DNA of 64,000 nt from Neolewinella persica DSM 23188 (GTDB lineage Bacteria; Bacteroidota; Bacteroidia; Chitinophagales; Saprospiraceae). The stretch spans positions 32,642-96,641 of the forward strand of contig NZ_KB890437.1 in the NCBI RefSeq assembly GCF_000373105.1, written 5' to 3'. Shown here one piece after another: positions 56,201 to 64,000 of the stretch (position 1 is the first letter of the stretch; every line of letters starts with the position of its first letter). The position numbers were made by a program, and so were the translations under genes. The notes under the pieces are model-generated. The model had not been told where the DNA came from and did not search any database. It worked only from the letters and a program-made list of their open reading frames with translations.

Positions 56201-56904
56201 AGTCGATAACTTTTTCACATCGAGGGGAACGTATTACTAATGAGGACTATGTCTTGTGCAAGAGTATTGGTCCAGGAAGCTATCTGATCTTAATTGCAGA
56301 TGGAATGGGCGGGTATGCTAACGGGAGCCTGGCCGCTAAGATTGTTGCTGAAAGCATTGTGGAGCAAGTTACTGGAGCCGAATCTGATGGTCTTGACCTA
56401 CAAGTAGCTATTGATAATGCGGGGGCCGAGTTGATGGCTGTTGCTAACCTAACGGGGAAAAAGATCGGAGCTACGGTAGGTGGAGTTCTCCTTCAAGGCG
56501 ACTCGGCTGTTTGCTTTTGGGTTGGCGATGTGAAGGTGCTGCATTTCCGGCAGGGCAAGTTAACTTTTGAATCCAGGTCACATTCATTGATGAATGAGCT
56601 GCTTGACAGCGGCTCTATTCGTGATGCTTCCAGAACAGAGAAATACCGGCATGTTGTAACTCGTGCTGTTCAAGGGGTCGCCACTAAAGTGGCCATCGAT
56701 ACTCATATCGTTAACAGCGTTTCCGAGATTGATACTTTTGTGGTTTACTCGGATGGGGTAGAGGAGACTTTGAATAGTACTGAGATCGAAGGGCTTTACC
56801 GGAATGGCGCTGAGCTGGCTGAATTGGTGCGGTTGATAGAAACGCGCACTTTGGAGGTAGGGGAGGATAATTGTTCGTTGGTGGGGCTGAGAGTGATCGG
56901 ATAG
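56197..56904 (+). CDS. PP2C-family Ser/Thr protein phosphatase
   Basis: A 235-aa single-domain PP2C. Metal-binding motifs are present: RITNEDY (13-18), LIADGMGGYANG (33-43), KIGATVGG, VGDVKV (about 109), YSDGVEE (about 188) and GEDNCSLVGL at the end. It is coupled by ATGA to the 1810-aa gene and is the last gene of the operon. It should reverse the phosphorylation made by the operon's kinase. I do not remember a phosphatase among the MADS genes, so this points to a variant. Confidence 0.9.
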   Translation: MKSITFSHRGERITNEDYVLCKSIGPGSYLILIADGMGGYANGSLAAKIVAESIVEQVTGAESDGLDLQVAIDNAGAELMAVANLTGKKIGATVGGVLLQGDSAVCFWVGDVKVLHFRQGKLTFESRSHSLMNELLDSGSIRDASRTEKYRHVVTRAVQGVATKVAIDTHIVNSVSEIDTFVVYSDGVEETLNSTEIEGLYRNGAELAELVRLIETRTLEVGEDNCSLVGLRVIG

Positions 56905-56915
56905 ATGAGTGGAAC

Positions 56916-57800
56916 TTAGGGTTCAGTTTTTGATGAAGTTGGAATTAGCCATGATCCAGTAGCTGCATTCCCCGCTAATTCAACATTGTTACTGTCTAGC
57001 CATATTCTTCCCAGAAGCCAAGCTACGAATGCGTCAAACTCATCATCAGTTATTTTTCGATCCTGTATTGATTTCTTATCTTTTCGCCATTCTGATAAGC
57101 AAAGAGGAAGTTGGATGTTTGTTTTCTCCTTCAGCTCCTTTCGGAGTAAGCTGTAAAAGCCTGAAGGTGTCAGGTTTCTTATCTGATCATCTTGTACCTT
57201 TTTATTAGTCTTGTATCTCCAACTTTTGACTTTCTTTCCATCTTCAGAGTCTTTAACCCACAAGTAGGCGCTAAGGGCAGGATGGACTTCTACTACTGAA
57301 TCCTGAAGCAACTGATTATTGTGAGGCTGTTCGCTGATAAGCTTGTAATCGTTTCTAGATACTCCCATCTTACCACCTACATTTGGATAGCCTAGCATGT
57401 ACTGAGAGATTGCCCAATGGGGGACTCCTGTATAATGACCGACAAATATACCGGAGGGAAGTATTTGTCTGCCTTTCTCATCCTTTGTTCCGGCAATTAG
57501 TGGCGGGGATCTAGTACCGTCTTTTTTCTTAGCTCCTTCGCCCCTCTCCATGAGGTAACTGGCTTCTATTTTTCTTGTCGAAAAACAACCCGGTACTAGA
57601 TCGTTATGGTCTTTTACAGTGGTACTTGGCACAGTGAGAGGAGAGTCCCAACATAGCAGATAACGATCTGCTGAATCGTGCCATTGCTTCAGTAACATGG
57701 CCAGCTCACTGGAACTTGCTTTCCATATTTTTTTACCGTCGCATAAGTAGCTGCCTTTGCTGGAAGCTGCGGGGTCGATTCCTATTACTCTTACGCTCAT
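56916..57800 (-). CDS. DUF429-like protein (RNase H-like fold)
   Basis: A 294-aa protein. VIGIDPAASSKGSYLCDG at the start, the metal-site stretch LLCWDSPLTVP, VVEVHPALSAYLWV, and DDEFDAFVAWLLGRIW fit DUF429, a predicted RNase H-fold nuclease family. Its ATG overlaps the stop of the pentapeptide gene (4 bp), so it is the last gene of the minus-strand defence operon. Only 11 bp separate it from the stop of the PP2C gene. Nuclease activity is plausible but unproven. Confidence 0.75.
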   Translation of the reverse strand: MSVRVIGIDPAASSKGSYLCDGKKIWKASSSELAMLLKQWHDSADRYLLCWDSPLTVPSTTVKDHNDLVPGCFSTRKIEASYLMERGEGAKKKDGTRSPPLIAGTKDEKGRQILPSGIFVGHYTGVPHWAISQYMLGYPNVGGKMGVSRNDYKLISEQPHNNQLLQDSVVEVHPALSAYLWVKDSEDGKKVKSWRYKTNKKVQDDQIRNLTPSGFYSLLRKELKEKTNIQLPLCLSEWRKDKKSIQDRKITDDEFDAFVAWLLGRIWLDSNNVELAGNAATGSWLIPTSSKTEP

Positions 57801-58927
57801 TCTTCTTCATTTTCATGCGTTTCAAGAAGCACTATCGTAGTAGCTCCTGTTTTGGCAATCATGTCTGTAGTTCCTGCGAAGCGGTTCATGTTGGCCAGAT
57901 GCCAAATTTCTCTTGTATTCTTGTAAGGGCCAAACTTAGGAGTGCTGATGGCTTCTTCCCACATGATTAGTACGTGGTTCTTAAAGAAAGTATTTCGATC
58001 AAGGACCCATAAGTCAATCTTACTTAGGAAATCATCACTGACCCAGCAGCGGTTGAAATTCATCTTAGTCCCAACGGCTCCATCAAAAGATACGTTTCTT
58101 AAATCAGCGCCTTCAAAGTTTATTTCTCGCGAGAAAGTTACATTTTTAAAGCTTGCTCCATTTAAATACGCCCCTGCGAATGTTCCGTCCTGCAAACTTG
58201 AGCCATCAAATTTTGTGTTGAGCATGAACATACTGCGATTAGTGTGTATGACTGGTGCATTAGTAAAACTAAAGCCCGAAGCCCGGCAGTTAATAAATTC
58301 TGAGCGACTCAAGTTTAACCCATCAAAAGACGCATCCGAAAAGCTTGTATTTTCAAGCATAATAGTTCTTATCACGTTATCTTCTTTAGAAGCCTCGATG
58401 ACGGAGAGGTCTGCATGGGTTAGGTTAATGTCCTTGACCCCAAGATCGTTAAGGCGTTTGATCGACTGCCACATCACTATTTTACCCTGATCCGTTTTTA
58501 ATGGGATATAGCTTTGGATTTGGTTTCGCTCGACTCTTATTTCTCGCTTAACTTCTTTTTCCAGTTGCTCTTTTCTGGCTTTAATAGCATCTTTCCTTTC
58601 CTTCCGTCTTTCGTACCATGCGAATGCTAAACCCACAATAAACAACTCGTAAGCTATTCCTCCTAACTCTACAGCGATGTTTGATAGGTAATCGTCTCGA
58701 CCTTCTTTTCCTGGTTTGTATAAGTTGAGAAAAAGAATTCCCGCAATACTTGCGGTAGCCACGCTCAAGATTACAATCATTGGAAATACTTCATCAAGGG
58801 TATTTAGCCAATGTTTAGCCTTGCTTGCCATCGCTCCTTCTCTGTCCTCACTTACGCTGACAAGAATTAGGAGTGTTATTAGGAGTAGGGTGGCGATGAC
58901 GGTGAATGCTAGAATGGCTAAGAGCAT
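57797..58927 (-). CDS. Membrane protein with pentapeptide repeats
   Basis: A 376-aa protein. Hydrophobic helices are at 1-24, 46-70 and 86-106. A charged coiled coil follows (ERRKERKDAIKARKEQLEKE). Residues 165-310 contain pentapeptide-type repeats A(D/N)LxX: INLTHADLSVIEA, TSFSDASFDGLNLSRSEFIN, GTFAGAYLNGASFKNVTF and INFEGADLRNVSFDGAV. Pentapeptide proteins with membrane segments occur in several defence loci, probably as membrane effectors. It lies 54 bp after the receiver gene. Confidence 0.8.
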   Translation of the reverse strand: MLLAILAFTVIATLLLITLLILVSVSEDREGAMASKAKHWLNTLDEVFPMIVILSVATASIAGILFLNLYKPGKEGRDDYLSNIAVELGGIAYELFIVGLAFAWYERRKERKDAIKARKEQLEKEVKREIRVERNQIQSYIPLKTDQGKIVMWQSIKRLNDLGVKDINLTHADLSVIEASKEDNVIRTIMLENTSFSDASFDGLNLSRSEFINCRASGFSFTNAPVIHTNRSMFMLNTKFDGSSLQDGTFAGAYLNGASFKNVTFSREINFEGADLRNVSFDGAVGTKMNFNRCWVSDDFLSKIDLWVLDRNTFFKNHVLIMWEEAISTPKFGPYKNTREIWHLANMNRFAGTTDMIAKTGATTIVLLETHENEEE

Positions 58928-58981
58928 CGTTTTTGTTTTGTTGGCAACACGTTGTTTTAAAGCCCAAGGAGATCAACCAAT

Positions 58982-59914
58982 TTATACTGTATAGTAGGTT
59001 ACTTGTGGTCTCTCTCTGACCTGAAAATTAAACCATTCGAGAATTGCTAGTAGCTGATATACAGCCCCTTGGGTCCAGTACTGAGTGCCCATATCTTGGA
59101 TATGTCCGTCCAACCATTTAGCATGAGAGCCGACCTGGATCGTTGAGACTAGTGAGTTGAACAATTTCCCTACTTCGGCCGGAATATCACCTTTTTTGAG
59201 CTGGAAACTACCGTTACCATCATCCGATCGAGCTTTTAGTCCCAAGAGATAATATGCGGCACCATTCATTGTGCTAATTTGATGAGGTACGATATCACGA
59301 GATATCATGTTTTCAATGAGTAGCTCCACGATTTTACGAATCGCATTTAGGTGCTCGCTATTTAAAGTATTGTTATCTAATGCTTTTAAGAGATGGAAGA
59401 CCTTCAGGTCTGCTTGTGGTCCGATGATATTGCATGCAGCCAGAGCACTTTGATATTTGTAGCGTAATTGCGCCGAAGGTTGCCTTGCTACAGCTGCCTT
59501 TAACTTTCGCCACAGATTGTCTTCATCCTCCATATTCCCCTTGCGGTAGACTTGCCCGCCAAAAACCTTCACGAAGCTATTGTCGATATCATGCCCTTTT
59601 CCCACTTTTCCAGTTAGCACAAAAATTTCTAACAGCTTGTTTTCTGCTAACCGGTCTATTTCCTGCTTTGCTTTAAGCGCGTACAGGGTATCCTCAGTAG
59701 TTGCAACGTCATCCTTTTTTTCAAAGAACATTGCATCTAGTAGTACTGCTTCATAGTGGTCGAGATTAGCCTTTAGTTCTTCTAATCCTTCTTCCAGCGA
59801 TTTGAAGGGGACTAGTTCTATTCCCTCTTGTTCCGCTAGTGATATAGTCTGTTGCATTCCTTCGTCTTCGTACTCATCATCGAGCCAGAGCACCTTGGGT
59901 AAGTAATTATTCAT
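58982..59914 (-). CDS. Receiver (REC)-domain protein, partner of the methylase-histidine kinase
   Basis: A 310-aa protein. Residues 5-130 are a response-regulator receiver: acidic pair Asp12/Asp13 (LWLDDEYED), phospho-acceptor Asp60 (AVLLDAMFF), Thr101 (FVLTGK) and Lys125 (VYRKGN). The C-terminal 180 residues are helical (FHLLKALDNNTLNSEHLNAI, VELLIENMISRDIVP, YYLLGLKA) and contain no DNA-binding HTH that I can see, so the output is probably protein-protein. It follows the methylase-kinase gene by 17 bp. The kinase should phosphorylate Asp60. Confidence 0.8.
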   Translation of the reverse strand: MNNYLPKVLWLDDEYEDEGMQQTISLAEQEGIELVPFKSLEEGLEELKANLDHYEAVLLDAMFFEKKDDVATTEDTLYALKAKQEIDRLAENKLLEIFVLTGKVGKGHDIDNSFVKVFGGQVYRKGNMEDEDNLWRKLKAAVARQPSAQLRYKYQSALAACNIIGPQADLKVFHLLKALDNNTLNSEHLNAIRKIVELLIENMISRDIVPHQISTMNGAAYYLLGLKARSDDGNGSFQLKKGDIPAEVGKLFNSLVSTIQVGSHAKWLDGHIQDMGTQYWTQGAVYQLLAILEWFNFQVRERPQVTYYTV

Positions 59915-59931
59915 GGCTTAAAAGGTTTTAG

Positions 59932-62466
59932 TTAGAGCTTTTGCCCTTCGTTAAGTAAAATTGGTAGTCTGAACACAAACTGTACCGGGAAGCTGCCATG
60001 CTCGTCTAAAATTAACTCCCAGTCAGGGTTTTCGAAGTATCGTGCGATGAGGTTTATGTGATGTCCTCCAAAACCTTGGCCAATGCTGTCATCACTAGTT
60101 CTAAACTCTTGAATGTACGCATCACGATTAATCTTGCTTGGGAAAGGCGCACCATTATTACGTATATCAAGAGTGAGGAAACCATCTACTGCGCCTATAT
60201 TGACTTGCATCAAGTTTCCGGGCTGTTTACTAGTGAATCCGTGCTTATTAGCGTTCGTGATTAGGTTTTCTAGTAAGATCCGTAGTAGTTCAGGTGATAT
60301 TTTAACTGAAGCTGCCTTCCAGCTGGCGTCCGATTCTACGTTGATCTGCAAATCAAACCGTAGCCCAGAAATGCCTAATCCTTTTACTATTGAGGGGATA
60401 TCTGATAACAGTACTTCAGTTTTTGAGTACGCTTCTACCGCAAATCCGTTATCACCACGATCAATTGTTCGTTTAATAAAGTCGATGTCCTTCCTGAAAG
60501 ATTGCAGTGTAGCGGAAAGGTTCCTTCCTCTACCTGGGCCGACAGCATATCGCTGGTTTAATGATTCCCCTTCTTCTCCAAGAGAAGTGATGAAATTCAT
60601 AATCACTTTTGCACCGGTTAAGATACTATGTGCGGGGCGCCCTAATGTATGAGTAAGGGCTGCATAACGTTTATCATCTTGTACCTGCTGGCCGTGAGCT
60701 AATGCATCACGTTCCTTCCGCAGTTGCTCCATATCCTTTTCGATGCGAGACAACTCGTTCATTATAGCTTTCTGCTCATCTACTGATGGAAGAGATATGC
60801 GAACGCGTAAAAAATCATTAACCCGCAACTGAGGTATAGTACTGCCGAACCGGTATGCTTCTAACTGCTGTTGCGTAACAGAATTCCGCAATTGATAGAC
60901 CAAGTAAGCAGGATAGACCTTATTATAGTCTACTTTGAATGCTTTTACCTTCCTTGATAAATAAAATGGCCTTGAATCTTTTTCTGACTTGACGAAGAAG
61001 GTAGGTCGTAGATTCCTCCCTTTTATTGCAATCAAAAGAGCATTTTGATTAATCCTTATACTTCCTTTTGGTATTTCACTATACAGTACACTTTCAATGG
61101 ATCCTCGCTCCCTAACAATTTGACCAATACCCGTAACTCCAGCATTCTTCTCAGGCAGTAAATTTTTAATCGAAAGTAAATCACCGTGGATTGTTTCTCG
61201 AACTCGTTCTCCCTTTATTTCTAGCAGAATTTCATTCAGGAGTATTCCCTCCACTTCCTGCATAAGATAGCGCTCGGGGAGTAGGTTGTAACCGGCAGCT
61301 ATCACATCCTCATTAGATATGAGCTTCATTTGTGAACTAGGTCTTACCGCTCCGGAGGATTCTCCTAACAGTCTGAATTGCTGTTCGAATCCAATTTGGA
61401 AAATGGATTCAAAGTCATCTAAGTTCATTACAGAAGCCTTAGCTGTCGGATCACCTACCCTAATCTTTTGCTTTAATGATTTTTGTTTGCTCAAAACCAA
61501 CACAGCTGTAGGTATTGATGCAAAAGGTGAGTTAGCTGGTACCTTAATGATCCGGTCTATTAAGTCTTCTTTTATCAATCTTTTACGAATCTTCTCATCG
61601 GCCCCTCCGCGAAACAGGAAACCCATTGTAACTAGTACAACCAATTGACCGTCCTCCTTCAGTAGATCTACCCCGTGTTCTATTACCCAATTTTCTGCTA
61701 ATCGACTCTCCGTGATGAACTTACTGTAATTCTTTAGTCTCAATCCTAAAGGTGGATTAGAAATAACTAAATCAAAGCGCTCTCGATTAGGAGTATTCAA
61801 AATGCTGTCCGAGCATTCAACAATAAAACCAGCATCGGCCTCTTTCCCGTGAATGGCGAGACGTAATCGGGCTAAATTGCACTTCGCCTGGTCAATTTCC
61901 TGGCCTAAATAGGTTGAATCTTCTGGAAGGTTCAGAGCTAAGGAACCAAACCCAGCAAATGGATTATAGATTCTTGCTCTCTTAGGCAAGTCAACATACT
62001 TCAATAGTTCTCGACTTACATGATTCGAAGCTAATCTACCATTACTACTTTTACCCCACTTTCCAGATAAGTGTTTCAAGGTGGCTTCAAAGAATGCTCC
62101 AAAATTTGCTCTAAAGCTCTCTCCTTTGCGAATTTCATGTAACACACCTAACAACTTCCGGTCGAGCTGAACCGGAGAACAGCCTTCCGCAAGTTTAAGA
62201 AGAATCTCTTCGAAATGAAGTTGATGATTTTCCCCTTTTCTAATTGTATCGACTAAGTAAGCTCCAGCCTCTACCTTTTCTAGATACTTATACCTAGCCG
62301 TGGACAACAGAAGTAGAACAAAAGTAATCCAGTCACTATTCCCGGGTGGGACCACACCTTCAATCATCGACAAAGCTCGCTTGACCTCTTCTTGAAAGGC
62401 CGCCTCGATGGCAAATGCTTCAGCTTCATCAGCGGATGACAAAATATCGTAGTGCTGTATTTCCAT
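59932..62466 (-). CDS. N6-methylase - S-like domain - histidine kinase fusion
   Basis: About 844 aa from ATG 62466 (MEIQHYDILSSADEAEAF); an ATG at 62505 would add 13 residues (numbering below uses that start). Residues 140-370 are an HsdM-type methylase: motif I YNPFAGFGSLALNL and motif IV FDLVISNPPLGLRL. Residues 420-605 resemble one half of a type I specificity subunit (GSIRINQNALLIAIKGR..., FGSTIPQLRVNDFLRVRISL, then a coiled helix). From 605 an H-box AALTHTLGRPAHSI (about 622) is followed by a HATPase_c domain: N-box LLENLITNANKHGF (about 748) and G-box SIGQGFGGHHI (about 810). All parts look intact. The next gene is a receiver protein. I know no described system with this fusion. Confidence 0.85.
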   Translation of the reverse strand: MEIQHYDILSSADEAEAFAIEAAFQEEVKRALSMIEGVVPPGNSDWITFVLLLLSTARYKYLEKVEAGAYLVDTIRKGENHQLHFEEILLKLAEGCSPVQLDRKLLGVLHEIRKGESFRANFGAFFEATLKHLSGKWGKSSNGRLASNHVSRELLKYVDLPKRARIYNPFAGFGSLALNLPEDSTYLGQEIDQAKCNLARLRLAIHGKEADAGFIVECSDSILNTPNRERFDLVISNPPLGLRLKNYSKFITESRLAENWVIEHGVDLLKEDGQLVVLVTMGFLFRGGADEKIRKRLIKEDLIDRIIKVPANSPFASIPTAVLVLSKQKSLKQKIRVGDPTAKASVMNLDDFESIFQIGFEQQFRLLGESSGAVRPSSQMKLISNEDVIAAGYNLLPERYLMQEVEGILLNEILLEIKGERVRETIHGDLLSIKNLLPEKNAGVTGIGQIVRERGSIESVLYSEIPKGSIRINQNALLIAIKGRNLRPTFFVKSEKDSRPFYLSRKVKAFKVDYNKVYPAYLVYQLRNSVTQQQLEAYRFGSTIPQLRVNDFLRVRISLPSVDEQKAIMNELSRIEKDMEQLRKERDALAHGQQVQDDKRYAALTHTLGRPAHSILTGAKVIMNFITSLGEEGESLNQRYAVGPGRGRNLSATLQSFRKDIDFIKRTIDRGDNGFAVEAYSKTEVLLSDIPSIVKGLGISGLRFDLQINVESDASWKAASVKISPELLRILLENLITNANKHGFTSKQPGNLMQVNIGAVDGFLTLDIRNNGAPFPSKINRDAYIQEFRTSDDSIGQGFGGHHINLIARYFENPDWELILDEHGSFPVQFVFRLPILLNEGQKL

Positions 62467-62508
62467 GGCACAAAGTACACACCCATGTGTGCAATACACG
62501 TGCACAGG

Positions 62509-63519
62509 TTAAATATATCGCTTCAAGGCAACTTCCAGATCCATTTTTATTGCCTCCCGTAACCACGTCGGTTTTGCCACCTCAATTCCCCGTAAGTAAG
62601 ACAACAGTACACTCCGCAACTCATAATTCACTATCAGTTGTAACTCAACAACTACTGCTGTCTCTCTTCTCTCTATAACCTTTTGCGATCCATGCAGTGG
62701 TTTACTTTCAATGTACGGCCAAAGCCTCCGGTCAATTGAAATGACGATTCGCTCCACCGCTCTTTCTTCCGGAATACTGACTCCTACTACATCTTCAAAA
62801 TATTCTGATAGGTCTATTACTGCATTCTCCCGGTAAGTACCTTCGGATGCTTCGATGCTCCCTATGCGATCAAGAGCTAAAGTGGACACTCCTCCGAATA
62901 CAGCATTGTATCCTAGTACAAACCATCGGTCATTGTACTGCTTCAGAAGCCAGGGATGAAACTCAAGTGCTGAGGCTACGTTCTGGGTGAAGCCCTGATA
63001 CGTTATGGACAAAACCTGTTTTTGTGTAATCGCTGTAAATAGTTCTGAGAAGTACCGCAGCCCTATCAAATAAGGATTTTCCTGAAAACTTACCACTGCT
63101 GTCGAGTCATTCGCCACTTGAAACGTTGAAGCTAATCTTACTTGAATCTCCTCCAACCACTCAAACTGTGGACGTCCACTAAATCGCGACAGAATAGCTA
63201 ACGTCTCTGATATCTGTTCCACTTCAGCTACGTTTACACTCTCTCCACGAATTGAAAACGACGGACTAGTATAGCGAAAAGACACCCGACGTCCTTCCCG
63301 ACGTCTTTCTAACGGGATTGACCATCCTGCTTCACTTTCCATGAATTTAATGTCGTTCAAGACTTGCCGGCGTTTCACTCCATTATCCACTCCAGTTGCT
63401 TCAAACAGGGCATCATTACAAGCAGCGATTAGATTCTCAATGAAGAACTTTCTTCCTGGGTTTCCAAAGCACCTGTCGAGCGCATGATAACGGATTATTG
63501 CGTGCTTGTTGGTGGCCAT
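62509..63519 (-). CDS. WYL-domain transcriptional regulator
   Basis: A 336-aa protein. Residues 1-85 hold a winged helix (YHALDRCFGNPGRKFFIENL, VKRRQVLNDIKFMES). Residues 150-235 are a WYL domain (SITYQGFTQNVASALEFHPW, LLKQYNDRWFVLGYN, ALDRIGSIEASE), and a WCX-like tail follows. Such regulators control many defence operons in response to DNA or nucleotide ligands. It is the first gene of the minus-strand operon (4 bp before the methylase-kinase frame) and probably represses it. Confidence 0.9.
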   Translation of the reverse strand: MATNKHAIIRYHALDRCFGNPGRKFFIENLIAACNDALFEATGVDNGVKRRQVLNDIKFMESEAGWSIPLERRREGRRVSFRYTSPSFSIRGESVNVAEVEQISETLAILSRFSGRPQFEWLEEIQVRLASTFQVANDSTAVVSFQENPYLIGLRYFSELFTAITQKQVLSITYQGFTQNVASALEFHPWLLKQYNDRWFVLGYNAVFGGVSTLALDRIGSIEASEGTYRENAVIDLSEYFEDVVGVSIPEERAVERIVISIDRRLWPYIESKPLHGSQKVIERRETAVVVELQLIVNYELRSVLLSYLRGIEVAKPTWLREAIKMDLEVALKRYI

Positions 63520-63785
63520 AAATTAATAGCATATTGTTAAGAAGTCCCAAAATTACGCTGTCAAGTTAAAGTATGGCAAAGTATCATTATTTCTGAGTAC
63601 TTAGACTTTGGCTAAGTTAGGTTGCTGCAAGTCCTATATCGCTTATAACTGTGGTGATATATAAGTGAATAAGCGAGGTGAGTATGCGGACATGCAATAA
63701 AGAATTTTACTTAACATAAGATTAATTATGGGCGACGGGGTTATACCCTAAAATAGCTCCACATAGTCATTGTAAATAATTGATT
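63520..63785. other. Intergenic region
   Basis: AT-rich spacer between divergent genes, expected to hold the promoter of the WYL operon. No hairpin or repeat was found. Confidence 0.4.
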
Positions 63786-64000
63786 ATGAATGAGTTATTA
63801 TTTTCAACAGCAAATCGCTACTTCAGCGTCCCAGAAAAACTCCACATTCTCGGGGAGCTGGCTGAGGACCTATTGACCGACGTTCAGGCTATCGACATAT
63901 ACCAGCTTAGCCCTAAATTGCTACGAGCCTGGCGTAAGTGGCGCCACCAGCACATCCTTAAAAAACACAATCCTCGTACCGTGAGTAAACCGAAAAAATC
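63786..64000 (+). CDS. Partial CDS, possible transposase HTH protein, cut by window edge
   Basis: Starts ATG 63786 (MNELLFSTANRYFSVPEKL) and stays open to the edge (71 codons). The segment YFSVPEKLHILGELAEDLL...IDIYQLSPKLLRAWRKWRHQ resembles the N-terminal HTH of IS-type transposases or their accessory ORFs. The rest is outside the window. Confidence 0.5.
   Translation, partial: MNELLFSTANRYFSVPEKLHILGELAEDLLTDVQAIDIYQLSPKLLRAWRKWRHQHILKKHNPRTVSKPKK

Noticed and set aside
40957..56904. Classical type I restriction-modification system
   Set aside because: Methylase and S subunit are present but there is no HsdR; the large proteins are a kinase and a HerA-like ATPase with a nuclease-like region.
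40957..56904. BREX (Pgl) system, because of the PglW-like kinase
   Set aside because: No PglZ, BrxC/PglY, BrxA, BrxB or BrxL was found; the gene order fits MADS better.
40957..56904. Dnd/Dpt phosphorothioation system, because of the DptH-like protein
   Set aside because: No DndA-E, DptF or DptG recognised; a methylase and an S subunit take the place of the modification genes.
62470..62508. Possible operator (TGCACGTGTA / TGCACACATG repeats) before the methylase-kinase gene
   Set aside because: Short and imperfect, and it lies inside an operon just after the WYL gene; it could as well be part of an alternative N-terminus.

Overview
The window looks like part of a large plasmid or megaplasmid, or an integrated plasmid, from a Bacteroidota bacterium, most plausibly of the Lewinella/Haliscomenobacter (Saprospiria) type. 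This is inferred from weak ribosome-binding sites, Bacteroidota-style proteins (CHAT and caspase effectors, caspase-FGE fusions, effector-associated domains) and the GC-rich palindromic repeats scattered through genes and spacers. The plasmid call rests on a Rep_3-type initiator with a long iteron array, a ParA with a small basic partner, and a Toprim-helicase protein.

Region 1 (1-17.2 kb) is an island of regulated cell-death or conflict genes. It holds an edge-truncated secreted CHAT protein, a cytosolic CHAT protein, a small adaptor, and a tight operon of an iSTAND-like protein, a MoxR ATPase and a 1386-aa membrane protein with a vWA-like domain and a caspase fold that has lost its cysteine. 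It also holds an EAD-membrane protein, an intact secreted caspase-FGE protein and decayed copies of caspase and FGE genes. Mobile DNA interrupts the island: a 160-bp MITE, an IS256-family element nested inside an older IS (both with clear target duplications), and a broken IS1-family copy.

Region 2 (17.4-40.8 kb) is the plasmid backbone. It contains the Rep_3 initiator with its operator, 19 direct iterons (five spaced exactly 21 bp) including a perfect 195-bp tandem duplication, a RHH-type partner gene, parA and an AT-rich repeat region that may be the centromere. Further along are a KilA-N protein, a YdjM-like membrane hydrolase, a tyrosine recombinase fused to a P-loop ATPase and membrane helices, a lipoprotein built from DPW repeats with a one-helix partner, and a membrane protein of unknown function. 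The region ends with a Toprim-SF2 helicase, several secreted proteins and a large IF2_N/cold-shock/zinc-ribbon protein. Palindromic repeats have been inserted in frame in several of these genes.

Region 3 (40.9-63.5 kb) is a defence island of two convergent operons. The plus-strand operon (wHTH regulator, N6-adenine methylase, specificity subunit, NERD/tandem-kinase/P-loop protein, unknown 516-aa protein, 1810-aa PD-(D/E)XK-HerA-like protein, PP2C phosphatase) matches the methylation-associated defence system (MADS) as I remember it. It has no MAD3/MAD4 equivalents and carries an added phosphatase. The minus-strand operon (WYL regulator, a single protein joining an N6 methylase, an S-like domain and a histidine kinase, a receiver-domain protein, a pentapeptide-repeat membrane protein and a DUF429 protein) is the best candidate for an undescribed system: a DNA methylase wired directly to a two-component phosphorelay. 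The window ends in a truncated plus-strand ORF that may be IS-related.
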